From contig CAIVDS010000041.1 of NCBI GenBank assembly GCA_903904685.1, positions 1 to 49,975 on the forward strand: a DNA stretch of 49,975 nt. The letters run 5' to 3'. The translations under genes were made by a program, and so were the position numbers. Source of the DNA: an uncultured Verrucomicrobiota bacterium. GTDB lineage: Bacteria > Verrucomicrobiota > Verrucomicrobiia > Opitutales > Opitutaceae. Positions 25,100 to 32,891 of the stretch are shown in pieces (position 1 is the stretch's first letter; each line of letters starts with the position of its first letter). A model generated the notes under the pieces. It did not search any database. It was not told where the DNA came from and was given only the letters and a program-made list of their open reading frames with translations.

Positions 25100-26152
25100 C
25101 ATCAGATAAAGGCTGCTGTCGGGCGACACCACGGCGGCGCCGACCTCGGGTTCGGCCCACGAAACAAAGGCGCGCGCATGGGCCTTGGGACGGTCCTCCG
25201 GCCACCAGATCAACGACCAGACGAGATCGTCATAGCCCCAGCCCACCTGCCGGTCGTGCGTCCATGAGGCGTGTTTTTCCAACAACTCAAAGTAAAACGG
25301 ATCTTTCGTGCGCCGCGCCGCGTAGGTGATGCACGCACGCACCGGCACATGGTAACCGTAGTGGTCCCACGGCAGGCACAATCCCGCCGGCGTCCATTCG
25401 CGCGCGATGATGCGCGCAATCGAGGCGGCGCTGCCGCCCGAGGGAGGGAGTTTGCGGTCATACCAGTCGCCCCCCTGCGTGCGCTCGAGGAACTCGACCA
25501 GAAACGGCAGGCTCGGGCCGACCACGCCGTCCATGTAGGTGCTGCCTTCTCCCGAGTAGCCCGACGTCGACATGCCGCCGATCATGCCCGGCAGACGACG
25601 CGCTCCGTCGATCATCATGCGGCGGGCCATCGCGCCGCCGTTCGGGCCGGAACCGAAAAGGTAGCCGATGAGGGCGTTGCTGAAGCATAGCGACATGGAC
25701 TGGTTGTCCACGCACTCCGGCTCCGGCTTGGTGCGCATGCCCGAGAAAAAATAGATGAACTGCAATGAGACGAACTGCCGGGAAAGCTCGCGCTCCTCCT
25801 CGGGCGACCACGCCCCGAGCACCTTCAACCACTGGAAATAAAGCGCCCAGCGGGTATGCGGGAACGCGTAGCACCAGAAGTGAAACTGCAGCCCGTTGCC
25901 GAACGGCTGGGCGTCCATCGAATTCAAATACTGCCGGATGTTGCGGCGCGCCGATTCCAGGTCGCGCTCCTCGCCGGTGATCAAGGCGACGAACGGCGTG
26001 AACCACGGAAAATCATCCGGCGCGGTGCGTGCGCGACTGCGCAACGCGGACCACACCTGCCCCATGCGCGTGCCGTCACGCTCCGCCCGCGCGAGCTTTT
26101 CGCGCAGCTGCTTCAAGCCATCGATGTAGAAAGGAGCGGTCGGAACGGGCAT
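25097..26152 (-). CDS. Heparinase II/III-like protein, N-terminal toroid half (gene interrupted by TAG)
   Basis: This 351-aa frame is the alpha/alpha toroid half of a heparinase/alginate-lyase-type protein. Helical, aromatic-rich segments include FHFWCYAFPHTRWALYFQW, DNQSMSLCFSNALIGYLFG, SGYSGEGSTYMDGVVGP and LPWDHYGYHVPVRA; the Asn, Tyr and His residues of such segments form lyase active sites. No signal peptide is seen, so the protein would act in the cytoplasm on imported oligosaccharides or lacks its export signal. It ends SPDSSLYLM at a TAG after which the same frame continues at once. It is the first gene of the minus-strand cluster, divergent from a Gfo/Idh oxidoreductase. Confidence 0.8.
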   Translation of the reverse strand: MPVPTAPFYIDGLKQLREKLARAERDGTRMGQVWSALRSRARTAPDDFPWFTPFVALITGEERDLESARRNIRQYLNSMDAQPFGNGLQFHFWCYAFPHTRWALYFQWLKVLGAWSPEEERELSRQFVSLQFIYFFSGMRTKPEPECVDNQSMSLCFSNALIGYLFGSGPNGGAMARRMMIDGARRLPGMIGGMSTSGYSGEGSTYMDGVVGPSLPFLVEFLERTQGGDWYDRKLPPSGGSAASIARIIAREWTPAGLCLPWDHYGYHVPVRACITYAARRTKDPFYFELLEKHASWTHDRQVGWGYDDLVWSLIWWPEDRPKAHARAFVSWAEPEVGAAVVSPDSSLYLM

Positions 26153-26339
26153 GGGAGGGGTGTTGGCAATGTCAGGATGGTTGAAGCCTCAGTCAAAAAA
26201 ATATCCGCATCTCGCGAAATCCGCCGGCGGATCATTTGGGCCTTTTAAAACCGCCACCGTGCAGCCCGCACGCATCCCATGCGCCATGACGTCGCGGCAA
26301 AGTCTCGCCGTCGGATACCCTTCCCTTATCAATGCCGAA

Positions 26340-26358
26340 TGTGTTTTACCAAAACACA
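26340..26358. promoter_or_regulatory. Perfect palindromic operator candidate
   Basis: TGTGTTTT-ACC-AAAACACA: two 8-bp half-sites in exact inverted symmetry around a 3-base centre, in the divergent promoter region and 50 bp upstream of the Gfo/Idh start. The size and symmetry suit a dimeric GntR- or LacI-type repressor; one is encoded at 28867-30003. A TTATCAAT stretch at about 26327-26334 could be a -10 element just upstream of it. The link to that regulator is inferred. Confidence 0.6.
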
Positions 26359-26407
26359 CCGATAACTTCTGTCTCCCACCTTAACCTCCCACCCTCTTCT
26401 CCTCCAC

Positions 26408-27439
26408 ATGAGCACACCAAAACGAATCGGCCTGATGGGCTGCGGCATGGTCGCCCAATACGGACACATACCCGCCATCCAGTCGGTGCCCTCGCTGCAA
26501 TTGCACGCCCTGTTCGACCCCAACGAGGACAATCTCCGCAAAACCCAGGCCCGGTTCGGCATCCCTCATGCGTTCACCGACGCGGAGGCCTTCTTCAAAT
26601 CCGGCCTCGACGGCGTCAGCATCACTTCCCCCGCCCCCTGTCATCATGACAACGTCATGCAGGCCGCCGCCCACCGCATTCCCGTCCTCTGCGAAAAACC
26701 CCTCGCCATGAACCGGGCCGAGGCGGAGCGCATGATCGCGGCGATGGCCGCGGCCGGCGTTTCCCTCTATTCCGGGTTTTGCTATCGCTTCAGCCCCTGC
26801 GCGCTCAAGATCCGCGAGCTGGTCCGCTCCCGCGCGATCGGCGAGGTGCGCTCCCTGCGCCTCATCTACAACTGGTCCCTCCACGGCAAATTCACCGTCG
26901 AGGCGGACGGTCGCCGCGTGATCCAGAAACGCCGCGAAGACCGCATGCTCGAAGGCGGCCCCATGATCGACTGCGGCACCCACCAGATCGATCTCGCCAC
27001 GTTCTGGCTCGGTTCGCCGGTGCGCTCGTTCAGCGCCAAAGGTGCCTGGGTGGACGATTATCAGGCACCGGACCACATGTGGGTCCACCTCCTGCACGCC
27101 AACAGCGCGCACACCGTGGTTGAGATCAGCTACTCCTACCACCACACTTCCAAAAACCGCCGCTGGGAGTTTCTTTACGAACTGATCGGCACCGAAGGGG
27201 TGATCCGCTACGACCGCGGGACCGAGAGCTTCACGGTCGAAAACGGCGAAGGCCGGCAAGACCTTGAATTCGGCCCGGAGAAGAACTTTGACGGCATGTA
27301 TGCCGAATGGGCCCGCGCGCTCGCCACCGGCTCCTCCGAACTGCTCACCACCGCCGGGGAAGGCATGCGCGTCGTCGAGATCGCCCGCCAGGCCACCGAC
27401 GACGTCATCGCCAGCCGGCACGCATCGTCCGCTCCGTGA
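26408..27439 (+). CDS. Gfo/Idh/MocA family oxidoreductase
   Basis: NAD(P)-dependent dehydrogenase, 343 aa, canonical in form. The nucleotide-binding loop is GLMGCGMVAQYGHIPA (about 8-23), the catalytic-region motif is CEKPLAMNRAEAERM (about 97-111), and the C-terminal domain has GGPMIDCGTHQIDLATFWLG with the conserved Asp and His. It is transcribed away from the interrupted heparinase-like gene and presumably oxidises or epimerises a sugar released by that locus. A palindromic site lies in its promoter. The next 500 bp contain a degenerate repeat instead of a partner gene. Confidence 0.92.
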   Translation: MSTPKRIGLMGCGMVAQYGHIPAIQSVPSLQLHALFDPNEDNLRKTQARFGIPHAFTDAEAFFKSGLDGVSITSPAPCHHDNVMQAAAHRIPVLCEKPLAMNRAEAERMIAAMAAAGVSLYSGFCYRFSPCALKIRELVRSRAIGEVRSLRLIYNWSLHGKFTVEADGRRVIQKRREDRMLEGGPMIDCGTHQIDLATFWLGSPVRSFSAKGAWVDDYQAPDHMWVHLLHANSAHTVVEISYSYHHTSKNRRWEFLYELIGTEGVIRYDRGTESFTVENGEGRQDLEFGPEKNFDGMYAEWARALATGSSELLTTAGEGMRVVEIARQATDDVIASRHASSAP

Positions 27440-27957
27440 GCAAACCGGAGTCCGCGAACCCGACCGCCCTTGCCCGGTGTCCGTGCGCTTTCTGCCGAGG
27501 GTAAGCAAACTCCAGCCGTTGGCAAAACCGGCTTCTCCGGAGCCTCAATCGGCTTCGCAGGACGGCCAACCGGCATGGCCGGACAACCTTGGGGATGCCC
27601 CGACGGGCGAAAACCCACTGTTTCCGGGCAAAAACCCTTCGTTTCCGCTCAAAATGCTTCCAAATATGGAGAAAATGGCTTCATCGGAGCCAAAAAAAGC
27701 TTCGCCAACGGAGATTCGGCTATCATCGCAGCAAGTTCGGCTAGCTTCCAGTGGATGCTGCGATGCGAACAGGAGTTTGTTGCCGCATTATAAAGAAAGA
27801 GGCGAACCAGTAGGGCTGAGCAGCAGCGTGAGGCATGCTCTTCACGCCTTTCTATTCATACCACCAAAAATCACACGTTGGGACTGGATACGGGAGACCG
27901 CCGGAGCACGCAGCGCCTGCTCGACGCCGCCGGGAAGATATGTCTTTTTATTTACCC
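27440..27957. other. Intergenic region with periodic repeat
   Basis: About 520 bp between the oxidoreductase and the secreted protein. Several frames are open across it, but none has a recognisable start, family motif or codon pattern. The middle (27503-27754) is a degenerate tandem repeat described separately. The end should hold the start signals of the secreted-protein gene. Confidence 0.6.
27503..27754. repeat. Degenerate 21-bp-period tandem repeat, about 12 units
   Basis: Cutting the sequence every 21 bases from 27503 aligns recurring words: GGCTTC then GGA six bases later, with A-rich or C-rich spacers (for example GGCTTCTCCGGAGCC at 27530-27544, GGCTTCGCAGGA one period later and GGCTTCATCGGAGCC near 27677). 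Middle units instead share AAAACCC and TTCC words (about 27608-27650). In one plus-strand frame the units read as heptads such as KTGFSGA, SIGFAGR and ENGFIGA; in another as ENPLFPG and KNPSFPL. Whether it is translated is unknown. Confidence 0.7.
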
Positions 27958-28707
27958 ATGAAACCGTCCCGTCTTCCGGTCCACGGCCTCGGCATCCTCC
28001 TCGTGTCCCTCGCCGCGCACGCCGCCCTCCCGCCTCTGGCGCTGGGCGATCGCACCGTGCTGGCCGACGATTTCACCGACAACCACAACGCCTGGACCAA
28101 CGTCGCCGTCGTGAATGCCGGCGGCGCCCCCGCCACCGGCAAGGCCCGCATCGCGGCCTCCGACTGGAGTTCGTCCGTCCACGATGGAACCGCCGTCAGC
28201 TCCGTCCTTGCCTTCAAGACCCCGCTCGACCTCGCCCAAGGCCCGGTCTCGCTCTACATGACCGTGCGCGTCGACGTCCCGGACGGAACCGACAACAACC
28301 GTTTCAGCATCGGCCTCCAGGAGGCCGCCGGCACCCCCGCCTGTTTTGTGCGCCTGCAAATCCGGCCCGCCGCCGCCGGCTCGATCGAATACCGGAATCC
28401 CGAGGGGCTCGGCCAGTTCACGGCCATCACCCACACGCAGCAATTTCTCACGACCGCCACCGCCTACTACAGCTTCAGGCTCACGGTGACAGGAGCCGAA
28501 AAGGGCAAAGGCCCGGCCACCGCAGAGGCGTTTTATTATGACGCCAGAGCCGCGAAATACGTAAGCCTCGGCCTGGCCCAGTCCGCCGTCTCGCTCGCTA
28601 CCGGCCTCTTTGGCACCCTGGTGTTGAACAGCCGCAACGGCGCGAATGGCGGCGCCGCCTATTTTGACGCCGTCGCCGTCACGCAGGGCCGCGCCCCCAA
28701 GCGTTGA
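27958..28707 (+). CDS. Secreted protein of unknown function
   Basis: Exported protein of about 249 aa. From the ATG at 27958 it begins MKPSRLPVHGLGILLVSLAA, a clear signal peptide with a likely cut near AHA-ALP; an ATG at 27940 adds six residues and sits only 2 bases after a GGGAAG, too close for a normal ribosome site. The mature part starts VLADDFTDNHNAWTN and is predicted to be all-beta, with LYMTVRVDVPDGTDNNRFSIGL, YYSFRLTVTGAEKGKGP and GGAAYFDAVAVTQG, like the laminin-G/concanavalin-type sandwich proteins that bind glycans. No catalytic motif and no C-terminal sorting signal seen. Likely part of the surrounding carbohydrate locus. Confidence 0.75.
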   Translation: MKPSRLPVHGLGILLVSLAAHAALPPLALGDRTVLADDFTDNHNAWTNVAVVNAGGAPATGKARIAASDWSSSVHDGTAVSSVLAFKTPLDLAQGPVSLYMTVRVDVPDGTDNNRFSIGLQEAAGTPACFVRLQIRPAAAGSIEYRNPEGLGQFTAITHTQQFLTTATAYYSFRLTVTGAEKGKGPATAEAFYYDARAAKYVSLGLAQSAVSLATGLFGTLVLNSRNGANGGAAYFDAVAVTQGRAPKR

Positions 28708-28866
28708 GCCCCGTTCAGCCGGGCCTCCCCTTCTCCGTGCGCAAGGTGCATACCGAATCGACTTTGGCGCCGGATTTCCGCTTGCTGGCCGTTTCCCACA
28801 ATGGCGCTCGCATCCTCTCGCGGCACAAAAGGCATGTGACCGCCTGCCCTTCTCCCAAGCAATCCC

Positions 28867-30003
28867 ATGGCCAGAAAACCCGTTCATCGCGACCTTCCTT
28901 CGTCCACCCGGCTTGCAAACGATTTTTCCGGTTTTGATGAAAAGCACAGCAGGCAATTCGCGCTCACCGCGCATCTGAGAAAAATCGCCCGGAGGCTGCA
29001 AAAGACCAAGACCCGGCCTTTTTACTCCATGCGGGAGGTGGTGGAGCAATTCGGGGTTCCTCTTCGCACCGTGGCCCTCGCCTACGAGACGCTCGAGCAT
29101 GAAGGCCTGCTCAACCGTCGCCGCAGTTCCCAGACCCTGCTCGTCGGGAAAAAAATCTCCCCGCGGAAAGCCGTCCGGGCGGTTGTCGGCATCCCGGTGT
29201 GGCTGCATGCCATGGTCGTCGCACCCTATTCGCGCATCCTGCACACCGAACTGGAAGATCGCCTCCGCCAGCACGGTTTCGTGGCCGATTCCATTTTTTT
29301 TCGCGGCGACGAAGTGACCAGCCCCGACTTTGCCAAGCGCCTCATCGAGCACAACCTCGACTACGTGCTCTGGCACACGCCCCATCCCCACGCGATCGAC
29401 GTGCTCCGCACGCTTCAGGACCACGGTGTGCGCCAGATACTGGTTCAGCCCATGGACAGCCAGTTCCGCATCGCGCTGCCCACCTATTTGCAAGACTGGC
29501 AGGTCGCCTACCGTGTGATGGCGGATGTCTGGCACGCCGCCGGCATCCGCCACGTGATCATCCCCGAACCGGTCTACCTCCCCTCCAAACGCGCCAAAAA
29601 CTCCATCTTCAACACACTCGCTTCCAAAGAAATCGCCGTGCGCTTCGTGGATGCCAATGCCGCAACCCTGCTCGCCGAAGCTTCCCGCCATCGCAAAGGC
29701 GAATGCGCGGTCGCCTTTATCGACCAGATAGGAGCCGACGCCATCTGCAACGAAGAGCCTGTTCTCATCGAAGAACTCATTCGCGTCTGCCGGGTCGGAC
29801 TTTGCCGCGGTTCCATCCGTCTGCCCTATTTTCATCACCGGGATGTCCGCATCGATATCGTGGGCTTCTCCGCCACCGATATCGCCGGTCGCATCGCCAA
29901 TGATCTGAGCGAAACGCTCACGACGACACAGCAGATCCTCCATACCTTTAAAGCCGGCTATCTCCCCCAAGTCCCATTCAACGTCAGCACCGAGTTGTTG
30001 TAA
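28867..30003 (+). CDS. GntR/LacI-type transcriptional regulator
   Basis: Predicted sugar-responsive transcription factor, 378 aa. The N-terminal GntR-type winged helix (about 35-95) has FYSMREVVEQFGVPLRTVALAYETLEHEGLL, the recognition helix and wing of that class. The rest resembles a LacI/periplasmic-binding sensor domain: VVGIPVWLHAMVVAPYSRI, LDYVLWHTPHPHAIDVLRTL, AGIRHVIIPEP and DVRIDIVGFS. Such GntR-headed LacI-type regulators are common in Opitutaceae carbohydrate loci. It closes the plus-strand half of the locus, and the palindrome at 26340-26358 is a plausible target. Confidence 0.85.
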   Translation: MARKPVHRDLPSSTRLANDFSGFDEKHSRQFALTAHLRKIARRLQKTKTRPFYSMREVVEQFGVPLRTVALAYETLEHEGLLNRRRSSQTLLVGKKISPRKAVRAVVGIPVWLHAMVVAPYSRILHTELEDRLRQHGFVADSIFFRGDEVTSPDFAKRLIEHNLDYVLWHTPHPHAIDVLRTLQDHGVRQILVQPMDSQFRIALPTYLQDWQVAYRVMADVWHAAGIRHVIIPEPVYLPSKRAKNSIFNTLASKEIAVRFVDANAATLLAEASRHRKGECAVAFIDQIGADAICNEEPVLIEELIRVCRVGLCRGSIRLPYFHHRDVRIDIVGFSATDIAGRIANDLSETLTTTQQILHTFKAGYLPQVPFNVSTELL

Positions 30004-30072
30004 GCGTGCGGCAAGGTGGTGCTGAATGACCTCCACGTAACTCTCCGGCTCCGTTTCCGACCTCTCTCCTCC

Positions 30073-31203
30073 ATGTCCGACTCCACCCTCCTCAACCGCG
30101 CCACGCTAATCATCGACCAGGTCACCGCCGAGAAACCGGCCGACTACGTCCTGCGCGGCGAACTCGGCGCCGCCAAGCACCTCCTCTCCGCCGAAAAACG
30201 CGACATCGCCCGCGCCGTCTTCGCCTATTATCGCTGGCTTGGCTGGCTCGACGAAAAAGCCTCCACCCAGGCCCGCCTCGCCGCCGCCCTCGAACTTCAG
30301 TGCAAATTCGCCGCCGATCCGTTCTCTTTCAAACCAGAGGCCCTCGCTGCCCTCGCCGTGCCTGCGTGGGTCGCCTCCGAGATGGATCTCTCGCCCGACT
30401 ACCTGCGCCACCTCCAACGCGAGCCCGCCCTGTGGATTCGCGTTCAGAAAGAATTCGCCGCCGCTCTCCCCCGCTCGCTCGGCAACTGCGCCCCGGCCTC
30501 CACGCCGTTGATTCCCGAGGCCCTGCGCCCCACCGCGCTCGCCTACTCGGGGAAAACGGATCTCTACAAAACCTCCGAGTTTCAAAAAGGCGTCTTCGAA
30601 ATCCAGGACCTCGCCTCGCAACTCGTCGGCCACGCCGCCGCGCCCAAGCCGGGAGAAACATGGTGGGATGCCTGCGCCGGCCAAGGCGGAAAAACCCTCC
30701 ATCTCGCCGAGCTGATGGAAAACAAGGGTCTCATCTGGGCCAGCGACCGCAACACCGGCCGCCTCGCCGCCCTCCGCAAACGCGCCGCCCGCGCCCAGGT
30801 TTTCAACTACCGCGCCAACATCTGGAACGGCGGTCCGTTTCTTCCCACCAAGACGAAGTTCGACGGCATTCTCATCGACGCCCCGTGCAGTGGCGTTGGC
30901 ACCTGGCAGCGCAACCCGCACGCCCGTTGGACGACCACGCCAAACGACGTGAAAGAGCTCGCCGAAATCCAGCTCCAACTCCTCAACCACGCCGCCGGCG
31001 CGCTCAAGCCCGGCGGTCGCCTCCTCTACGTCGTCTGCACGCTCACCCGCAGCGAAACGACCGCCATCGCCGACGCCTTCACCGCCGCGCACGCCGACTT
31101 CCAACCCGACGCCGTGCTCGGCCAAGGCCCCCAACTCTTCTTCCAGCCCCACGAACTCGACGCCAACGGCATGTTCCTCGCCGCGTGGAAAAAGAAAGTC
31201 TGA
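30073..31203 (+). CDS. RsmB-type rRNA (cytosine-C5) methyltransferase
   Basis: SAM-dependent RNA m5C methyltransferase, 376 aa from the ATG at 30073. The N-terminal 150 residues include a NusB-like helical segment (LRGELGAAKHLLSAEKRDIARAVFAY, in part). The catalytic Rossmann domain has WWDACAGQGGKTLHLAEL (SAM binding, about 197-214), DAPCSGVGTWQRNPHARW with the motif IV Cys, and LLYVVCTLTRSET with the motif VI Cys nucleophile. It is shorter than E. coli RsmB (429 aa). Its end overlaps the proposed start of the next methyltransferase gene by about 19 bp. Confidence 0.9.
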   Translation: MSDSTLLNRATLIIDQVTAEKPADYVLRGELGAAKHLLSAEKRDIARAVFAYYRWLGWLDEKASTQARLAAALELQCKFAADPFSFKPEALAALAVPAWVASEMDLSPDYLRHLQREPALWIRVQKEFAAALPRSLGNCAPASTPLIPEALRPTALAYSGKTDLYKTSEFQKGVFEIQDLASQLVGHAAAPKPGETWWDACAGQGGKTLHLAELMENKGLIWASDRNTGRLAALRKRAARAQVFNYRANIWNGGPFLPTKTKFDGILIDAPCSGVGTWQRNPHARWTTTPNDVKELAEIQLQLLNHAAGALKPGGRLLYVVCTLTRSETTAIADAFTAAHADFQPDAVLGQGPQLFFQPHELDANGMFLAAWKKKV

Positions 31204-31988
31204 TCCTTCCCTCTTTGCCTCCTCCTAAAAAGATCACCGCCGCCACCGTTCGCGCCGACTTCAACGACCTTGTCGCGGTCGTCCACTATGCGAAAGCCGC
31301 GCACGAACTCGGCCTTTGGGAATCCGAACGCCTTCTGATCGAGTGTTTCTTCCCCGACAAGAACGCCCGGCTGCTCGAAGCCGGCTGCGGGGCCGGTCGC
31401 GTCACGCTCGGCCTCTGGCAACTCGGCTACCACCGGCTCACCGCCTTTGACTTCGCCGAGGAGCTCGTCGATCAGGCCCGCGCCCTCGTCGAGGAACGCG
31501 GCGTGCCCGTCGCCATCCATCACGCCGACGCCACGCAGCTGAAAAAATGCCCCCCGATAGGCGACGCCTCGTTCGACGGCGTGCTCTTCATGTTCAACGG
31601 CCTCATGCAGATTCCCGGTCGGCGCAACCGGCGCAAGGCTCTCCGCTCGCTCGCCGCCGTGTGCCGTCCCGGAGCGCCGTTTTTATTCACCACGCACGAC
31701 CGCGACCATTCCCATGCCGAGCGCGTCATGTGGAGGCTTGAAGCCATGCGCTGGGCCGCCGGCACCCAGGACCCGCGGCTCCTCGAATTCGGAGACCGTT
31801 ATTTCGAGGACGACGTCGGGAGCCGCACGTTCATGCACCTGCCCGAACGCGCCGAAATCCTCGCCGACCTTGCTGCCACCGGTTGGACGCACGAGCACGA
31901 CATCATGCGCGCATCCGTCGCCAAGGAGTCGGGCGCCGTGGAGGATTTTTCCGACGAATGCCGCTTCTGGGTCGCAAGGCGGAGCTGA
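31185..31988 (+). CDS. Class I SAM-dependent methyltransferase
   Basis: Small-molecule or unknown-substrate methyltransferase, about 267 aa. Motif I is LLEAGCGAGRVTLGLWQLGY, followed by the acidic motif II end LTAFDFAEELVDQA, and IHHADATQLKKC then FDGVLFMFNGLMQIPG for motifs III and IV. The start is uncertain: no ATG lies near the head of the domain, so I chose the GTG at 31185 inside the end of the rRNA methyltransferase gene; a TTG at 31215 is the alternative. The open frame extends much further upstream, but that part only shadows the previous gene. Substrate unknown. Confidence 0.8.
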   Translation: MEKESLILPSLPPPKKITAATVRADFNDLVAVVHYAKAAHELGLWESERLLIECFFPDKNARLLEAGCGAGRVTLGLWQLGYHRLTAFDFAEELVDQARALVEERGVPVAIHHADATQLKKCPPIGDASFDGVLFMFNGLMQIPGRRNRRKALRSLAAVCRPGAPFLFTTHDRDHSHAERVMWRLEAMRWAAGTQDPRLLEFGDRYFEDDVGSRTFMHLPERAEILADLAATGWTHEHDIMRASVAKESGAVEDFSDECRFWVARRS

Positions 31989-32048
31989 GTGCTCCCCTCA
32001 CCTACGGCTTGCGCACAAGCGCGGCAGTCCCATATTTGCCAATCTTCC

Positions 32049-32891
32049 ATGCCCGACTTCACCGATCGCACTTGGCTCTGGTTTGCCACCGCGTGCTACC
32101 TCGCGGGCTTTGTCATCGGGTCGATCGCCCTGCTCCGCGAACGCAGACACTCCCGCGCATTGATGTTCGGGGTCCTCTTCATCGGCTTCGCATTGCAGAC
32201 CTTCGGCCTCTATCAACGCGGGCTCGCCGTCAAAGGCTGCCCGCTGGGCAACACGTTTGAGATTTTTCAATTCACCGCCTGGTCGGCCATCGCGCTCTAT
32301 CTGGTGATCGGGCCCACGTTTCGCCTAAGCCTGCTCGGATATTTCACCTCGCTTCTGGCCGCTGTGCTCACTTCGGTGTCGCTCGCCATCCCCGCGTGGG
32401 ACGCCACCCGGCGCGTCGGTATCTTTGGAGGAAATCCGTGGATCGAGTTTCACGCGGCGATCGCGCTTTTCAGTTACGGCGTGTTTGCGCTGCTCGCGCT
32501 CACTTCGACCATGTATCTCCTTCAAGTGTTCAGCTTGAAACGACACCACCTGCGCGGACTGTTTTCGTTCCTGCCCTCGATCCATGATCTCGACCACATC
32601 AACCTGCGTCTGCTGGGCGCGGGCGTGATGCTGTTGGGCGCCTCTCTTGCCGTCGGCTCGGCCTACTGGGTGCAGGACACGGCCACGGTCAACACGGCTA
32701 AACTGATTATTACCGTCGCCCTGTGGGCCGCCTATGCGGTCGTCCTCGGCCTGCGGCTCAAAGAACTGCTCATCTCAAAACGCCTGGCCTGGACCTGCAT
32801 CATCCTGTTCGCCGCCGCGCTGCTTTCGCTGGATGCGGTCAACTCCAGCCGCCCCCCTCTCTCGCCGACACCGGTGAAAGCCTCGCGATGA
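32049..32891 (+). CDS. HemX/CcsA-like cytochrome c assembly membrane protein
   Basis: Polytopic inner-membrane protein, 280 aa from the ATG at 32049, with about eight membrane helices. It belongs to the cytochrome c assembly (CcsA/HemX) group: GNTFEIFQFTAWSAIALYL, PWIEFHAAIALFSYGVFALLALTSTMYLLQ and the pair AVGSAYWVQDTATVN. The full tryptophan-rich WWD haem signature of CcsA is not evident, so a HemX/YpjD-like role in haem handling is more likely than a complete CcsA. It overlaps hemA by 4 bp (ATGA), a linkage seen in other bacteria with HemX. Confidence 0.87.
   Translation: MPDFTDRTWLWFATACYLAGFVIGSIALLRERRHSRALMFGVLFIGFALQTFGLYQRGLAVKGCPLGNTFEIFQFTAWSAIALYLVIGPTFRLSLLGYFTSLLAAVLTSVSLAIPAWDATRRVGIFGGNPWIEFHAAIALFSYGVFALLALTSTMYLLQVFSLKRHHLRGLFSFLPSIHDLDHINLRLLGAGVMLLGASLAVGSAYWVQDTATVNTAKLIITVALWAAYAVVLGLRLKELLISKRLAWTCIILFAAALLSLDAVNSSRPPLSPTPVKASR

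Noticed and set aside
26161-26196. TTGACT and GACATT on the minus strand (17-bp spacing) as promoter of the lyase operon
   Set aside because: The -10 matches only three of six bases and would leave a leader of under 10 bases without a ribosome site.
27861-27876. ACCAAAAATCACAC as a second half-site of the palindrome at 26340
   Set aside because: It differs by a two-base insertion and has no inverted partner.
27264-28541. A long plus-strand frame overlapping the Gfo/Idh end, repeat and secreted protein
   Set aside because: It is out of frame with both recognised proteins and is rich in Pro/Arg/Ser typical of shadow frames; only its passage through the repeat is of interest.
27952-30036. A 694-codon open frame on the minus strand across the secreted-protein and regulator genes
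   Set aside because: It mirrors two well-supported plus-strand genes, has no domain motifs, and long antisense frames are expected in GC-rich DNA.
30300-31184. The upstream two-thirds of the 562-codon frame that ends with the second methyltransferase
   Set aside because: It shadows the RsmB-type gene in another frame; methyltransferase similarity begins only near 31250.
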